Shown here: one piece after another, positions 26,168-35,225 of the stretch
Layout: every line of letters starts with the position of its first letter
Numbering within the stretch: position 1 is the stretch's first letter
NCBI GenBank assembly: GCA_016931225.1
Contig: JAFGFE010000039.1
Location: forward strand, 1-64,000
Direction of reading: 5' to 3'
Source: Candidatus Zymogenaceae bacterium
GTDB lineage: Bacteria; Desulfobacterota; Zymogenia; Zymogenales; Zymogenaceae
Length of the DNA: 64,000 nucleotides
Position numbers and translations under genes: made by a program
Notes under the pieces: model-generated
Databases searched by the model: none
Told to the model about the DNA's origin: nothing
What the model saw: only the letters and a program-made list of their open reading frames with translations

Positions 26168-26605
26168 ATGATTCTCAGAAAGTATTGTATTATCCCGGCG
26201 CTTGTGGGCCTATTCATCGTGGCCTCGTGCGCGCCGATGGCGGTGAAGGGAGAGGGAGTCGAATCACCCGTGGTCCGGGTGGAAGTGGTCAATCCGAACG
26301 TCGTTTTGAACGTGGACGATCCGACGAGGATGTACGTCTCGGTCGTCAATCTGACCGACGAAACGCTGGATGGTCTGGAATTCTCGGTCAGGATGCATCC
26401 GACGTATCAGATAGACCTGTCGTACCTGGGCGGGGACATCGATCCGATTCCGCCCCGGGGAAGCTGGTCGCCGCCGGGCGGTGTGGGAATCCGGGCGCGG
26501 GTGACCGGGAGGGTGGTCATCACGTTTGAGGTTCAAAGAGACGGTGTGCCCCTTGCGAAGGACATCGCCTATGTGAGAATTGCTCCCGATCCGTTCTACG
26601 AGTAG
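26168..26605 (+). CDS. small lipoprotein, unknown
   Basis: 145 residues. Signal peptide with lipobox VASC (Cys at about 18), then a beta-rich domain (RVEVVNPNVVLNVDDPTRM, VTGRVVITFEVQRDG), resembling an immunoglobulin-like fold by pattern of alternating residues. AAAGGAGG lies seven bases before the ATG. Convergent with the Sir2 gene, overlapping its end by ten bases. No family recognised. Confidence 0.75.
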   Translation: MILRKYCIIPALVGLFIVASCAPMAVKGEGVESPVVRVEVVNPNVVLNVDDPTRMYVSVVNLTDETLDGLEFSVRMHPTYQIDLSYLGGDIDPIPPRGSWSPPGGVGIRARVTGRVVITFEVQRDGVPLAKDIAYVRIAPDPFYE

Positions 26606-27357
26606 GCACCCCTTCGGGCGTCGGTGATGGCGTCCGCTGTCTCCTCAAGGCCCCCCCGGATGACGACGTCCGCCCTCCCATCGAGGGGCGTGGGGGTGCG
26701 GTTGATGATGATCAGACGAGCGCCGCTCTCGATCGCCGCCGCAGGGATGTGTGCCGCGGGAATCACCGTCAGTGACGATCCCATCACGATACACAGGTCC
26801 GCCCTCGCCGCGTGATAAAAGGCGAGACTGATATCGTCCATGGGGAGACGATCGCCGAAGAGCACCACTTTTGGCTTGATGACGCCCCTGCATTCCTCAC
26901 AGCGGGGTGGGAAGCGCTTTTTGTCAAGATGTGTGGCCAGGTCGTCGAGGGAGTACTCCCGGCCGCAGCCCAGGCACGAGCCGCTCCTGAGATGGCCGTG
27001 AAGCTCGAAGACCGTCCGACTTCCCGCCGTCTGGTGCAGCCCATCGATATTCTGGGTGATCACCGCCGAGAGCTTTCCCTCCTCCTCCAACTTCGCCAGA
27101 AAACGGTGGGCGCGGGTGGGCTCGGCGCTCATGAGGGTGGTGAGCAGCGGAAGGCCCCGGCGGTAGAACGCCCCCGGAAACAGGCGGAATCCGAGTGACG
27201 TAAACGCGATGAGCTGGGTGAGCTTACCGGTGGTTTCCCACAGCCCGGTGTCGGGGCTCCTGAAATCGGGGATTCCCGCCTCGGTGCTGATTCCCGCCCC
27301 GGTAAAGGCGATTATGCGCCTGGATGTCTCTATCAGCTTTGCTGCGGCCTCTATCAT
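26596..27357 (-). CDS. Sir2-family NAD-dependent protein deacylase
   Basis: 253 residues from the ATG at 27357 (GGGGGAT upstream). Rossmann NAD site AFTGAGISTEAGIPDFR, catalytic His in ITQNIDGLHQ...ELHGHL, zinc ribbon CLGCG...CEECRG, and GSSLTVIPAAHIP, all intact. It removes acyl groups from protein lysines using NAD. The frame stays open far upstream, but that part is antisense to the methyltransferase gene and is not real. Confidence 0.95.
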   Translation of the reverse strand: MIEAAAKLIETSRRIIAFTGAGISTEAGIPDFRSPDTGLWETTGKLTQLIAFTSLGFRLFPGAFYRRGLPLLTTLMSAEPTRAHRFLAKLEEEGKLSAVITQNIDGLHQTAGSRTVFELHGHLRSGSCLGCGREYSLDDLATHLDKKRFPPRCEECRGVIKPKVVLFGDRLPMDDISLAFYHAARADLCIVMGSSLTVIPAAHIPAAAIESGARLIIINRTPTPLDGRADVVIRGGLEETADAITDARRGAYS

Positions 27358-27435
27358 AGCCACATCCCCCGTTTTTGCCGTTTTCATTTTATATCGAGTA
27401 TGATACTCTAACTGCGGTATTGTACCATATCGCAT

Positions 27436-28059
27436 GTGCGATGTTCCATATTGGAGGGATTTCTGGGGGAAAAAAACGGCATACCGTGTCTTCATACCCG
27501 CTGGGACAAGCGTTTCGCCCTGGAGGACCCAATGGTGTGGAGTCGTCCGTCCAGATTGTTGAGGGATCATATCGCCCTGTTTCCGGAAGGCAGGGCGCTG
27601 GATGTGGCCTCGGGTCCGGGAAGAAACGCGGCGTTTCTCGCCCGCCGAGGATTCATCGTGGATGCGGTCGATAACTCCCGAGAGGGCCTCCTCATGGCCG
27701 ATCGGCTCCTGAAGGGAGCGGGCGGCGGCATCAGGGGGAGGGTCAACCTGATACAGGCCGACCTGACCGAATACATAGTCAAACCCCGCCGCTATGATCT
27801 GATCGTGTGCTTTTACTACCTCGATCGCGGGCTCCTGAATGAACTGATCGCGGGGCTGAAGGAGGGCGGCTACCTGGTGTTTGAGACGTTCACGAAACAC
27901 CATCGGGGATATACATCCAAGAGCAACCCCGATCATTACCTCGACGAAAACGAGCTTCTCGGCCTATGCCGTGGGATGTACATCCTGTTCTACCGGGAGG
28001 GAATCGTCGTCGAGAATCGACAGGTGAAGGCGATTGCCCAGATAATCGCCAGGAAATAG
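27436..28059 (+). CDS. class I SAM-dependent methyltransferase (TehB/UbiE-like)
   Basis: 207 residues. SAM motif I is ALDVASGPGRNAAFLARRG, with the acidic end of strand 2 at VDAVDNS and motif II at YDLIVCFYYLD; the C-terminus resembles tellurite-resistance TehB-like small methyltransferases. Typical members start near the conserved RWDKRFA, so the first ~20 residues (up to HTRWDKRF) may be untranslated; no good start codon with ribosome site is nearer. Substrate unknown. Divergent from the Sir2 gene. Confidence 0.82.
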   Translation: MRCSILEGFLGEKNGIPCLHTRWDKRFALEDPMVWSRPSRLLRDHIALFPEGRALDVASGPGRNAAFLARRGFIVDAVDNSREGLLMADRLLKGAGGGIRGRVNLIQADLTEYIVKPRRYDLIVCFYYLDRGLLNELIAGLKEGGYLVFETFTKHHRGYTSKSNPDHYLDENELLGLCRGMYILFYREGIVVENRQVKAIAQIIARK

Positions 28060-28301
28060 ACTCACGGACGGCGCCGCGGCGCCGACACCGTCGAAGGTGG
28101 ACGTGCGATTCCACCGTTTCTCCCTTTTCGATCGGGGACAAGGGCGGCGGTGTGAGCAAACGCCCGGACCTTCGCGGGGGAGAAAAACGAAAAGCGGACC
28201 GGGATATCTTTACACGGAAGTAAAACGGTGCTCGCCGCTCATTTCCAAAGGGTGAGGCGGAGATTGTATTTCGAGAGAGACATTCAGACACGGAGCAATA
28301 T

Positions 28302-29063
28302 ATGTCGACCATTATCATCACCATCGGAAACGAGATTCTCACCGGACACATCCAGGACACGAACACCCGATGGATGGCCCAGCGCCTGTTCTTCCTGGGC
28401 GAAGACCTTGAGCGGGTGATCATCATCGGCGACGACAGAAACGCATTGTCCGGACTGATACGGGAGTGCGTCGGTCGCGTGGACTACCTGTTCATCTGCG
28501 GCGGCCTGGGCGCCACGCCGGACGATGTGACCATGAGTGCCGTGGGGGACGCCCTGGAGAGAAGGTGTGTGGTATCCGACGAGGCCCTGAGTCACATGGA
28601 ATATCTCTCGACGTTTCTCATGGAGAAGGGATTTATCAAACAGAAGATGGAGGTAAACGACGCCGTCAGAAAGATGGCGACGGTCATAGAAGGCTCGACG
28701 GTGCTGGAGAACAAAGCCGGCTTCTGCCCCGGCGTGACCGATACCGTGGGGGATACCCGCATCTTCGTGCTTCCCGGGGTGCCCCAGGAGCTCAAGACCA
28801 TCTTCACCGACCAGATAGAAAACAGGTACATACGGCCGAACCACAATCGCTTTATTGACGAGATCGTCCTGTCCGAGGTGGAGGCCCGTATCGCCCACCT
28901 GATAGCCAAGCTCAACGAGGATTTTCCCGGCGTGTCGGTCGGATCGTATCCGACATACGGCGCCAAAACCCTGGTCATCCGGGCCGTGGGCGAAGATGAA
29001 CAGCAGGTGAGAAAGGTCCTCGAGGAGATACAGAGCTATTCCGACTCGCTGCCGGAGTTATAG
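28302..29063 (+). CDS. CinA N-terminal/MoCF-type molybdopterin-binding domain protein
   Basis: 253 residues. IIITIGNEILTGHIQDTNTRW and ICGGLGATPDDVTM are the MoCF/CinA-N signatures; PGVPQELKTIF also fits. It contains only the N-terminal half of CinA; the C-terminal nicotinamide-nucleotide amidase domain is missing. Such short proteins are often annotated competence/damage-inducible protein A, or pyrophosphatases (PncC lacking). Stands alone; a 240-base gap with a GC palindrome (28069-28084) precedes it. Confidence 0.88.
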   Translation: MSTIIITIGNEILTGHIQDTNTRWMAQRLFFLGEDLERVIIIGDDRNALSGLIRECVGRVDYLFICGGLGATPDDVTMSAVGDALERRCVVSDEALSHMEYLSTFLMEKGFIKQKMEVNDAVRKMATVIEGSTVLENKAGFCPGVTDTVGDTRIFVLPGVPQELKTIFTDQIENRYIRPNHNRFIDEIVLSEVEARIAHLIAKLNEDFPGVSVGSYPTYGAKTLVIRAVGEDEQQVRKVLEEIQSYSDSLPEL

Positions 29064-29235
29064 GACGACCGGCCCCGGGATCACCGTTCATGTTTCCATG
29101 GAGAACACCGGTGGATATCCCATGCCGATAGGTGTTTGCACATAAGCCGCGGTGTGTGAATGAGGGGGTGATTTTCTCCCTCGATTGGGGTAGTATACAC
29201 GAAAGAACAGTTTGAAAAATCCGGAGAAACCAGGC

Positions 29236-30306
29236 ATGAAATGGTCATTCAAGATCGGTTCCATCTTCTCCATACCGATCAAGGTACATATCACGTTTCT
29301 CATCCTGCTGCTGTTCGTGGCCCTGGTGGGGGATGATCTTCACCAGAGCATCTACGGCGTTCTGTTTGTGATACTCGTGTTTTTCTGCGTTATTATTCAT
29401 GAGCTTTCCCACAGCCTGGTGGCGATTCACTTCGGCCACCGGGTTCGCTCGATCATCCTCCTTCCCATCGGGGGCATGGCGCAGATGGACGAGATACCCG
29501 ACGATCCGAAGCAGGAGATTCTCATCTCCATTGCCGGTCCCCTGGCCAGCATCGCCGTGTCGGGGATTTTGCTGGGCGTGCTCGCGGCGACGGAGACTCC
29601 CATTACATTCTGGAGCGGGGAGTCGTTTTTCGACGGGAATCTGGTGCTGAACCTGTTCTGGATCAACCTGATTCTGGCGGCTTTCAATATCATACCCGCC
29701 TTCCCTATGGACGGGGGACGGGTTCTGCGGGGCATCCTGGGTATGTTCATGGAGCACATGAAAGCCACCCGCATCGCCGTGTTCATCGGGCAGATGCTGG
29801 CCATCGTCCTCTTTTTGACCGGGATACTCTATAACTGGTGGCTGGCATTGATCGCCGTGTTTATATACATCGGCGCCGAGGGCGAGGAGCGTGTCTGGGC
29901 CATGCGCACGGCCCTGGCCGACGCGCCGGTAAAAGAGGTGATGCTGAAGGATTTTGTCTCGTTTTCCCCGAACGACACCATCAAGACGGCATCGGAGGCC
30001 TTTCTGCATACGCTTCAGGGGAATTTCCCGGTGCTTTTCGGGGATTCCCTCATCGGCGTGCTTACCCGGGAGGATATCATACAGGGAATCGCCGAGGGGA
30101 GGGAGGCCGACCGTATCGCCGATGTGATGAACAGGGAATTCGACGTCACCACGGAAAATACGAAGTTGGTTACGCTTTACAAGGAGATGAGCGAAAAGCG
30201 CATCTCCATGATGCCGGTGATGCGACAGGATACACTTGTGGGAATCGTCACCATGGAACAGATCGGTCGGTACCACATGCTGTCCGCGGCCCGGAGCGCT
30301 CGCTGA
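29236..30306 (+). CDS. site-2 protease (M50) with CBS domains
   Basis: 356 residues; the ATG at 29236 has GGAG nine bases upstream (an earlier TTG at 29212 does not). Six or so membrane helices in the N-terminal 230 residues; zinc motif HELSH and second motif NIIPAFPMDGGRVLRG are complete. Two C-terminal CBS domains (about 230-350) bind nucleotides in related proteins. It matches SpoIVFB-type/Rip-like membrane proteases cutting membrane proteins within the bilayer. Substrate unknown. Followed 15 bases later by the DUF3795 gene. Confidence 0.92.
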   Translation: MKWSFKIGSIFSIPIKVHITFLILLLFVALVGDDLHQSIYGVLFVILVFFCVIIHELSHSLVAIHFGHRVRSIILLPIGGMAQMDEIPDDPKQEILISIAGPLASIAVSGILLGVLAATETPITFWSGESFFDGNLVLNLFWINLILAAFNIIPAFPMDGGRVLRGILGMFMEHMKATRIAVFIGQMLAIVLFLTGILYNWWLALIAVFIYIGAEGEERVWAMRTALADAPVKEVMLKDFVSFSPNDTIKTASEAFLHTLQGNFPVLFGDSLIGVLTREDIIQGIAEGREADRIADVMNREFDVTTENTKLVTLYKEMSEKRISMMPVMRQDTLVGIVTMEQIGRYHMLSAARSAR

Positions 30307-30321
30307 AAAAAGGAGGAGAGT

Positions 30322-30663
30322 ATGGATCGAATGATTGCATTCTGTGGATTGATATGCACCGATTGCCCCGCCTACCAGGCAACCCAGGCCGACGATCTTG
30401 CCGGTGCACAGGAAACGGCGGCACTCTGGTCGAAGGAGTACGGCGTGAACGTGCAGGTTGAAGACGTCTGGTGCGACGGCTGCCTGGTTGAGGGGAAGAA
30501 GTGCGCCCACTGTGCCGTGTGCGCCGTCCGGAAGTGCGCGGTGAAGCGGGGTGTTGTGCACTGCGGCGCCTGCGCCGATTTTGCCTGCGGCACCATTGAG
30601 CAGATATTCGCCGTAGCGCCGGAGGCCCGGGAGGTACTGGAGGCGGAGGGAAAAAAGGGATAA
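30322..30663 (+). CDS. DUF3795 cysteine-rich protein
   Basis: 113 residues with 13 cysteines: CGLICTDCPAY near the start, VWCDGCL in the middle, then CAHCAVCAVRKC and CGACADFAC. This is the DUF3795 pattern; a metal or Fe-S role is likely but unproven. GGAGGAG stands right before the ATG. It follows the M50 protease in the same transcript, and is followed by a terminator. Confidence 0.85.
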   Translation: MDRMIAFCGLICTDCPAYQATQADDLAGAQETAALWSKEYGVNVQVEDVWCDGCLVEGKKCAHCAVCAVRKCAVKRGVVHCGACADFACGTIEQIFAVAPEAREVLEAEGKKG

Positions 30664-30715
30664 CAGGGGGCCGTTTGCCCGGAATTTTATGCCATACAGA
30701 CGTTTTTTTACTCTT

Positions 30716-30749
30716 ACCGGCGGTTTTATTGACCGCCGGTCAATTTTTT
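30716..30749 (+). terminator. intrinsic terminator after the DUF3795 gene, two alternative hairpins
   Basis: ACCGGCGG (30716-30723) can pair with CCGCCGGT (30733-30740), followed by CAATTTTTTC. The right arm also forms a 17-base perfect palindrome (30728-30744, ATTGACCG-C-CGGTCAAT), giving a second, mutually exclusive hairpin. Confidence 0.65.
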
Positions 30750-30760
30750 CATTTTTTATC

Positions 30761-30788
30761 TTGACACAGCACCTTTCACCCTTATAAT
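30761..30788 (+). promoter_or_regulatory. near-consensus promoter of the acetate transporter gene
   Basis: TTGACA (30761-30766), 16-base spacer, TATAAT (30783-30788). Start of transcription should be near 30795, giving a leader of about 85 bases before the ATG. Confidence 0.7.
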
Positions 30789-30878
30789 ATCCGAAACATT
30801 TTTTCACCGCTTGTATGAAAACCGATACCCGGTTTGAGATACCAGTTTATTAATCCTTTATTCAAGGAGCTTTTGAGA

Positions 30879-31496
30879 ATGGCACAAGACATTACCAAGG
30901 TTGAAGTTGCGGGTTTCGAGAGCCTGTCTCCCGCGGATCCGGGTCCCCTGGGGCTGAACTGTTTCGCCCTGACGACCTTCCTGTTGAGCATGCACAACGC
31001 CGGCATCATCGGTGGTAACGCCGCCCACGTGTGGCTCACCTCGGCACTGATATTCGGCGGCCTTGCCCAGATCCTGGCGGGCATGTGGGAGTATAAGACA
31101 AGAAACGTCTTCGGCGCCACCGCCTTCGTCTCCTATGGCAGCTTCTGGGTGAGCCTGGCACTCATCCCGATCTTCTTCACGAAGGGCCTGATTTCCGCAG
31201 AAGTCGAAAGCGCCAGAATGATCCTGGCCTGGTTCCTGACGGCGTGGACCATCTTCACGTTCTACATGTGGATCGGCAGCATCAAGACCAACAAGGCGCT
31301 GCTGGTCACCTTCACCCTGCTCCTGGTGACATTCATCCTGCTCGATATCGGCCACTTCGGCGACCCGAAATTCAACATGATCGGCGGATACGTGGGTGTT
31401 GCCACGGCCGTAGCCGCCTGGTATACCTCCGCCGCGGGCATCATCAACACCACCTTCGGAAAGGTCGTACTCCCCATCGGGCCGGCCAAGAAGTAA
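30879..31496 (+). CDS. satP: GPR1/FUN34/YaaH (SatP) family acetate/succinate transporter
   Basis: 205 residues from the ATG at 30879, nine bases after AAGGAG; an upstream GTG/ATG in frame is not needed. Six membrane helices. ADPGPLGLNCFALTTFLLSMHNAG is the family signature (NPAPLGL-type) and the second half contains FGGLAQILAGMWEYKTRN. SatP proteins carry acetate and succinate with protons. A strong promoter and a long hairpin terminator bracket it as a single-gene unit. Confidence 0.93.
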   Translation: MAQDITKVEVAGFESLSPADPGPLGLNCFALTTFLLSMHNAGIIGGNAAHVWLTSALIFGGLAQILAGMWEYKTRNVFGATAFVSYGSFWVSLALIPIFFTKGLISAEVESARMILAWFLTAWTIFTFYMWIGSIKTNKALLVTFTLLLVTFILLDIGHFGDPKFNMIGGYVGVATAVAAWYTSAAGIINTTFGKVVLPIGPAKK

Positions 31497-31540
31497 AGCG
31501 AAAAGCGAAATGAATCCGCTGCGGCGGATTTGAAACAAAA

Positions 31541-31576
31541 AAAACGGGCCGATGTGTCGTCACATCGGCCCGTTTT
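31541..31576. terminator. strong bidirectional terminator
   Basis: AAAACGGGCCGATGTG (31541-31556) and CACATCGGCCCGTTTT (31561-31576) form a 16-pair perfect stem with a four-base loop. The T-run ends the satP transcript; on the other strand it ends the transcript of the exported protein that converges on it. Confidence 0.92.
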
Positions 31577-31610
31577 CTGTGCCGGTTTCACCGGTCTCGC
31601 AGGGCCCGCC

Positions 31611-32018
31611 TCAGTTGACCCGTCCATCGACGGCCAGGGCGAGCTCCCGGAGACCAGCTGTGTCACAGGCGGGGGTGCGTCGTTTGTCTTCGGCGTAACG
31701 GCCCTCGGCGGTGATGACGATGAGATCGTCGGTCACATCGATGACGAAGCGATATTCATACACGCCTCCCCCGCCGTGGGAGTACCACTCGGTCTCGATT
31801 CGTCCCTCGGTCTTGTCGAGAATCGCCACCGGGTATCGTTCGCTGACGACCCATTTTACCGCCTCCCAGGTATCCTCCGCCAGGCAGTCGCACTCCACGG
31901 GAATCTCCTTCGTGTTCAGGGCCTGGGCGGAGGCGATTATCGGCGTACATATCATCGAAACCCACATCAACGACACAATGATGCGCCGCCACGATGCGGT
32001 CGATCGAGATCGTATCAT
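31611..32018 (-). CDS. exported small protein, unknown
   Basis: 135 residues. A long basic N-terminus and signal peptide (to about residue 31, TPIIASA) precede a domain with VECDCLAEDTWEAVKWVVSE, two adjacent cysteines (CDC) and a beta-rich stretch (RIETEWYSHGG, YEYRFVIDVTDDLIVIT). It resembles small envelope proteins with a lipocalin-like or NTF2-like strand pattern, but no family can be named. The terminator between satP and this gene ends it. Confidence 0.7.
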   Translation of the reverse strand: MIRSRSTASWRRIIVSLMWVSMICTPIIASAQALNTKEIPVECDCLAEDTWEAVKWVVSERYPVAILDKTEGRIETEWYSHGGGGVYEYRFVIDVTDDLIVITAEGRYAEDKRRTPACDTAGLRELALAVDGRVN

Positions 32019-32046
32019 ATCGTGCAGCCCCCACTTAGAAAGTTCA

Positions 32047-32868
32047 TTACGCCTTCCATCCTTCCTCCTTTTTCCATCGGTACCCGCTCAGGGCGAGGAG
32101 CACGACCGTGGGGGTATAGAAGACCCACACGATGTTGAAGGAGATAAACGAGACGGTGCCGATCTGGATGTTGTAGATGGAGCCGATGATCTCGGTGATG
32201 AACCAGCTGGTGATGGCCAGGGCGATCATCAACGCGTTCATCTTCGGATAGAGCCGGTTCCTGACCGCTTCCCACGCCACCCAGAGTGACACGACGATGA
32301 TGATCACGTACGCGAGGCCGGGGTAGAAGAGTCCCACATTCGCCAGCCCGTCGGCCAACAGGAGAAACGTGACCGCCCCCACCGCGACGAAGAAGAGCGG
32401 CAGGGCGAGGGCCGAGGTCACCGGCCGGCCCGATTTGGAGGGCCGTACCCAGCCGAACCCCCTGCCGTGACGGATGATGAGGAGGGCGTGGGCGATGATG
32501 GAGAGGACGGCGCCGATGATGAAGGCGGTGAGAATTGTGGCCTGGGACGCCTTCGAGTTGACGGCCACGATCCCCATCAGTATATCGGTGGGGACGATGC
32601 ACAAAAACGCCAGCTTCAACAGCAGGGCGTCCTTGCGGTCGACGAAGTTCATCCCGATCATCCAGGCGATGACGGCGCACAGGAGTGAAACGAATCCCTT
32701 GGCGTAGGAGGTATAGAGATTCGAAAGACCGTAGAGATAGTTCATCCAGTCCACGGCGAAAAACGTCCCGGCTACGAGAAGAATGAGACCTAAAAGGACG
32801 AAGACCAGGACCTTCTTGCTCCTGGAAACCGGGAGGCTGTTTAGGTTCGACACTATGTATTCCTCCAT
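32047..32868 (-). CDS. multi-pass membrane protein, unknown (paralogue A)
   Basis: 273 residues with about eight membrane helices. Landmarks: HALLIIRHGRGFGWVRPSK in the middle loop and YTPTVVLLALSGYRW at the end. Both features recur in the protein encoded 150 bases upstream (33025-33843), so these are diverged duplicates. A YhhN/lysoplasmalogenase-like topology is possible but not shown. Same direction as its paralogue. Confidence 0.75.
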   Translation of the reverse strand: MEEYIVSNLNSLPVSRSKKVLVFVLLGLILLVAGTFFAVDWMNYLYGLSNLYTSYAKGFVSLLCAVIAWMIGMNFVDRKDALLLKLAFLCIVPTDILMGIVAVNSKASQATILTAFIIGAVLSIIAHALLIIRHGRGFGWVRPSKSGRPVTSALALPLFFVAVGAVTFLLLADGLANVGLFYPGLAYVIIIVVSLWVAWEAVRNRLYPKMNALMIALAITSWFITEIIGSIYNIQIGTVSFISFNIVWVFYTPTVVLLALSGYRWKKEEGWKA

Positions 32869-33024
32869 TTATTATATCCACATACCCGGACCTTTTTGTA
32901 TGTATTCGAAAAGGGGACTCCGGTGAAGCAGTCTCGTTCGACCCCGGTCGAATGGTTTCATGGATTATTATACTCAAGCGAGCAAACGACGGCAATCTTA
33001 TAAATGCGTAGACGAGACAGAAAG

Positions 33025-33843
33025 CTATTCACCGTCGAACCGGTACACGCTGAGTGAAAGCAACAGGAAGGATGGCTGATAGAGGAAGGCGGAGGAAAAC
33101 CGACACAGAGTATCGATTACCGCCGTGGCGTGACAGCCGCTTGCCGAGAGATAGTATGCGCTGGAAATAAGCTCGTGTGTGAACCAGAAAACAACTCCCA
33201 AGAGAAAGAAAAAGGTATTGGTGGACGGAAAGCGATCGACACACGCGGCGTCTCCCGCCGCCCACAGGGAAACGCCGCCGATGATAAGCGGCAACACGAG
33301 AAGATCCAAGACGTGAAGGCGGGAGGCGAAGGCTATGAGAACGCCTATGAAGACGATTACCGATCCGGCGACCACGCTGCGGGCGAAAGCTGACGGGGAT
33401 CGCAGGAGGAGATGCTTCTTCACAGGGCTTCGGCCGTGTCGAATCGCCAACAGAAGGTGCGAGAAAGAAAAAAAAGCGATCTGTAGCAGAAGCAAGAGCG
33501 CCACGGCTTTTTCCCTCTCCCATTCGATGATCGAGAATTTATTCATCGCGATTGCGAAAGAGAGAACCTGGGGGACACCGGCGGAGAGAAGCGCCAGGCC
33601 GACCAGTATCGTGTCGAGCCGGTCTAATCGGTTCTTCCCGGAAAGCAGGATGATGACAATGGCAATACCCAAGACCCAGGGTATGCCGTTTTCCAATATG
33701 GCCGGGGAGTGGATCGTCGATCCACCCCGTATGTACATGATATACGTGATGAGGTTTGAAAGACACACGCCCAGGGCCAAGGGGGCAAGTATATATACCG
33801 CCAACTTTTTTCGATATCCGATAGAAATAGCTCGTTCGGTCAT
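33025..33843 (-). CDS. multi-pass membrane protein, unknown (paralogue B)
   Basis: 272 residues with about eight membrane helices, of the same length and layout as paralogue A: HLLLAIRHGRSPVKKHLLL in the middle and YQPSFLLLSLSVYRF at the end. Cys-containing helices (ALGVCLSNLI, AAGDAACVD) are not shared. 150 bases separate the two genes. Function unknown. Confidence 0.75.
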   Translation of the reverse strand: MTERAISIGYRKKLAVYILAPLALGVCLSNLITYIMYIRGGSTIHSPAILENGIPWVLGIAIVIILLSGKNRLDRLDTILVGLALLSAGVPQVLSFAIAMNKFSIIEWEREKAVALLLLLQIAFFSFSHLLLAIRHGRSPVKKHLLLRSPSAFARSVVAGSVIVFIGVLIAFASRLHVLDLLVLPLIIGGVSLWAAGDAACVDRFPSTNTFFFLLGVVFWFTHELISSAYYLSASGCHATAVIDTLCRFSSAFLYQPSFLLLSLSVYRFDGE

Positions 33844-34384
33844 GAGGTCCTGTATAGGAAAAGAAATGTTAGTTTTTTACGGGAGGGACTATGTGAAAGG
33901 AAAGTGCCATGGGTGATAAAAGTATTGAGTTCAATATGACAAGACATTTTTTATTAAGATGACAGAGAAAGTTACTAATGAACTATTCTTTCGAGTCAAT
34001 CCCGTGAATGTATTGCTCAAGATAAAATATGGGAGAAAATGATATCGGGTGATCATCAAGATAATGCTATGTGCACTTCAGGTCTTGCATGAAGAGAAGA
34101 GAGGAGAGGAGAAGCGTGAAGAATGGGATATGGACGTTGATTTCCACCCGGCTCGTATGTATTTTTGCTGTAGGTATATACCGTTACGTGAGCAATGTCA
34201 AGAAATAATTTCAATTAATAATATATTTAGTTTCTAATGATAATCAAAAAAGTACAGTTTTTTTTAATTTCAACCTGAAAAAAATCCCGGAGGGCATCCC
34301 CCGGGATTTTTGATTTCTTTGTTTCACAGATGAGGGGCGCGGGATTCGTGATAAGACGATTTCCGCCCCCAGCCTCTCGGCCGA
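33844..34384. other. AT-rich intergenic region
   Basis: About 540 bases, AT-rich, with a purine-rich stretch near 34095-34125. An open frame at 34049-34237 has no ribosome site and is not supported. The only clear element is the terminator at 34278-34312. No tRNA or other RNA recognised. Confidence 0.5.
34278..34312 (-). terminator. terminator of the glycyl-radical enzyme operon
   Basis: AAAAATCCCGG (34280-34290) pairs with CCGGGATTTTT (34301-34311); on the minus strand the stem is followed by TTTTTTTC. It lies 75 bases beyond the last gene of the operon. Confidence 0.85.
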
Positions 34385-35185
34385 TCAGGCGATCTTCTCT
34401 CCCGCAAGGGGCGGTGACGAGCTGAACGCCTCCTCGATGATGATCTTGCCGTAGGAGCCGTCGAAGGAGTCAACCCGACCCTTGACCTGGTAGGCGATGG
34501 GATCCATCGTCAGGACCATGACGGCGACGTGCTGGCCGTTCTTCAGCCCCTTCAGCTCCTCGTTGTATCCCGACGATTTGAAGACCAGCGATTTTCCGTC
34601 GATGGGAAATATCGACATCACCGGTACAATCGTGGGATACTCTTTCCCGTCGGCCATGAAGGAGACCGCCTTGACGGCCTGCATCAGGTCGAATTTCTTC
34701 TTGACGGTCAGGGGGATGTTCACCCCGTCTTTTCCCTCAAGCTTCTTTCGCTTTCCCTTGGCCTGGAACATGTCCGAGACGATGGAGAGCTTGCCTATCT
34801 GTCTCGGCATGACGTACTCCCTGATGGCGATGGTGCCCGATTTCCTGATTTTTGTGTAGGAGTTGTATCGGAACATCTCGTCGTAGGCGATCTTGTCGAA
34901 GATGGGGCCGGTGTTTGTGAAGTCGTCGTTGAAATCGCCGTTGACCGCGCCGAAGGCCAGGTCGGCGGTCATGGCCAGGGTGCCGACCTTTTTATTTCGT
35001 TTGAGATTTTCAAGGGACTTCCACATCAGGAATTCACCGAAGATGATGAAGTCCGATTTTTCCTCCCAGGTATTGATGGAGGCGATGAAGGCCAGGTTCG
35101 TGTTTCCGTCACCGTCGATGGTGGCCATGAATTTGGCGATCATCGGTATGGAATAGAGATCGTATAGTTCTTTGGGCAGAATCAT
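34385..35185 (-). CDS. FMN-binding split-barrel (pyridoxamine-phosphate-oxidase-like) protein
   Basis: 266 residues. ATG at 35185 with GGGAG seven bases upstream; the frame remains open upstream, but that part lies inside the activase gene. PPOX-like opening LYSIPMIAKFMATIDGDGNTN, FGEFLMWKSLENLKRNKKVG, and a second beta-barrel-like half toward the C-terminus (SGTIAIREYV, PIAYQVKGRVDSFDG). Flavin reductase or sensor of the split-barrel superfamily is likely. Last gene of the glycyl-radical operon, 40 bases after the activase. Confidence 0.8.
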   Translation of the reverse strand: MILPKELYDLYSIPMIAKFMATIDGDGNTNLAFIASINTWEEKSDFIIFGEFLMWKSLENLKRNKKVGTLAMTADLAFGAVNGDFNDDFTNTGPIFDKIAYDEMFRYNSYTKIRKSGTIAIREYVMPRQIGKLSIVSDMFQAKGKRKKLEGKDGVNIPLTVKKKFDLMQAVKAVSFMADGKEYPTIVPVMSIFPIDGKSLVFKSSGYNEELKGLKNGQHVAVMVLTMDPIAYQVKGRVDSFDGSYGKIIIEEAFSSSPPLAGEKIA

Positions 35186-35225
35186 TGTTTTTCTCCCGTC
35201 CTGTGTCGATATGGGTATGGAACGT

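Noticed and set aside
27358-27936. Upstream extension of the Sir2 frame (to a 446-residue protein)
   Set aside because: It is antisense to the methyltransferase gene, and a good start with ribosome site exists at 27357 giving the normal Sir2 length.
28069-28084. Perfect 16-base GC palindrome before the CinA-like gene
   Set aside because: No T-run on either side and no coding partner; may be a hairpin but cannot be called a terminator or an operator.
34049-34237. Open frame in the AT-rich gap
   Set aside because: No ribosome site, odd composition and a purine-rich repeat at its centre; no sign of a folded protein.
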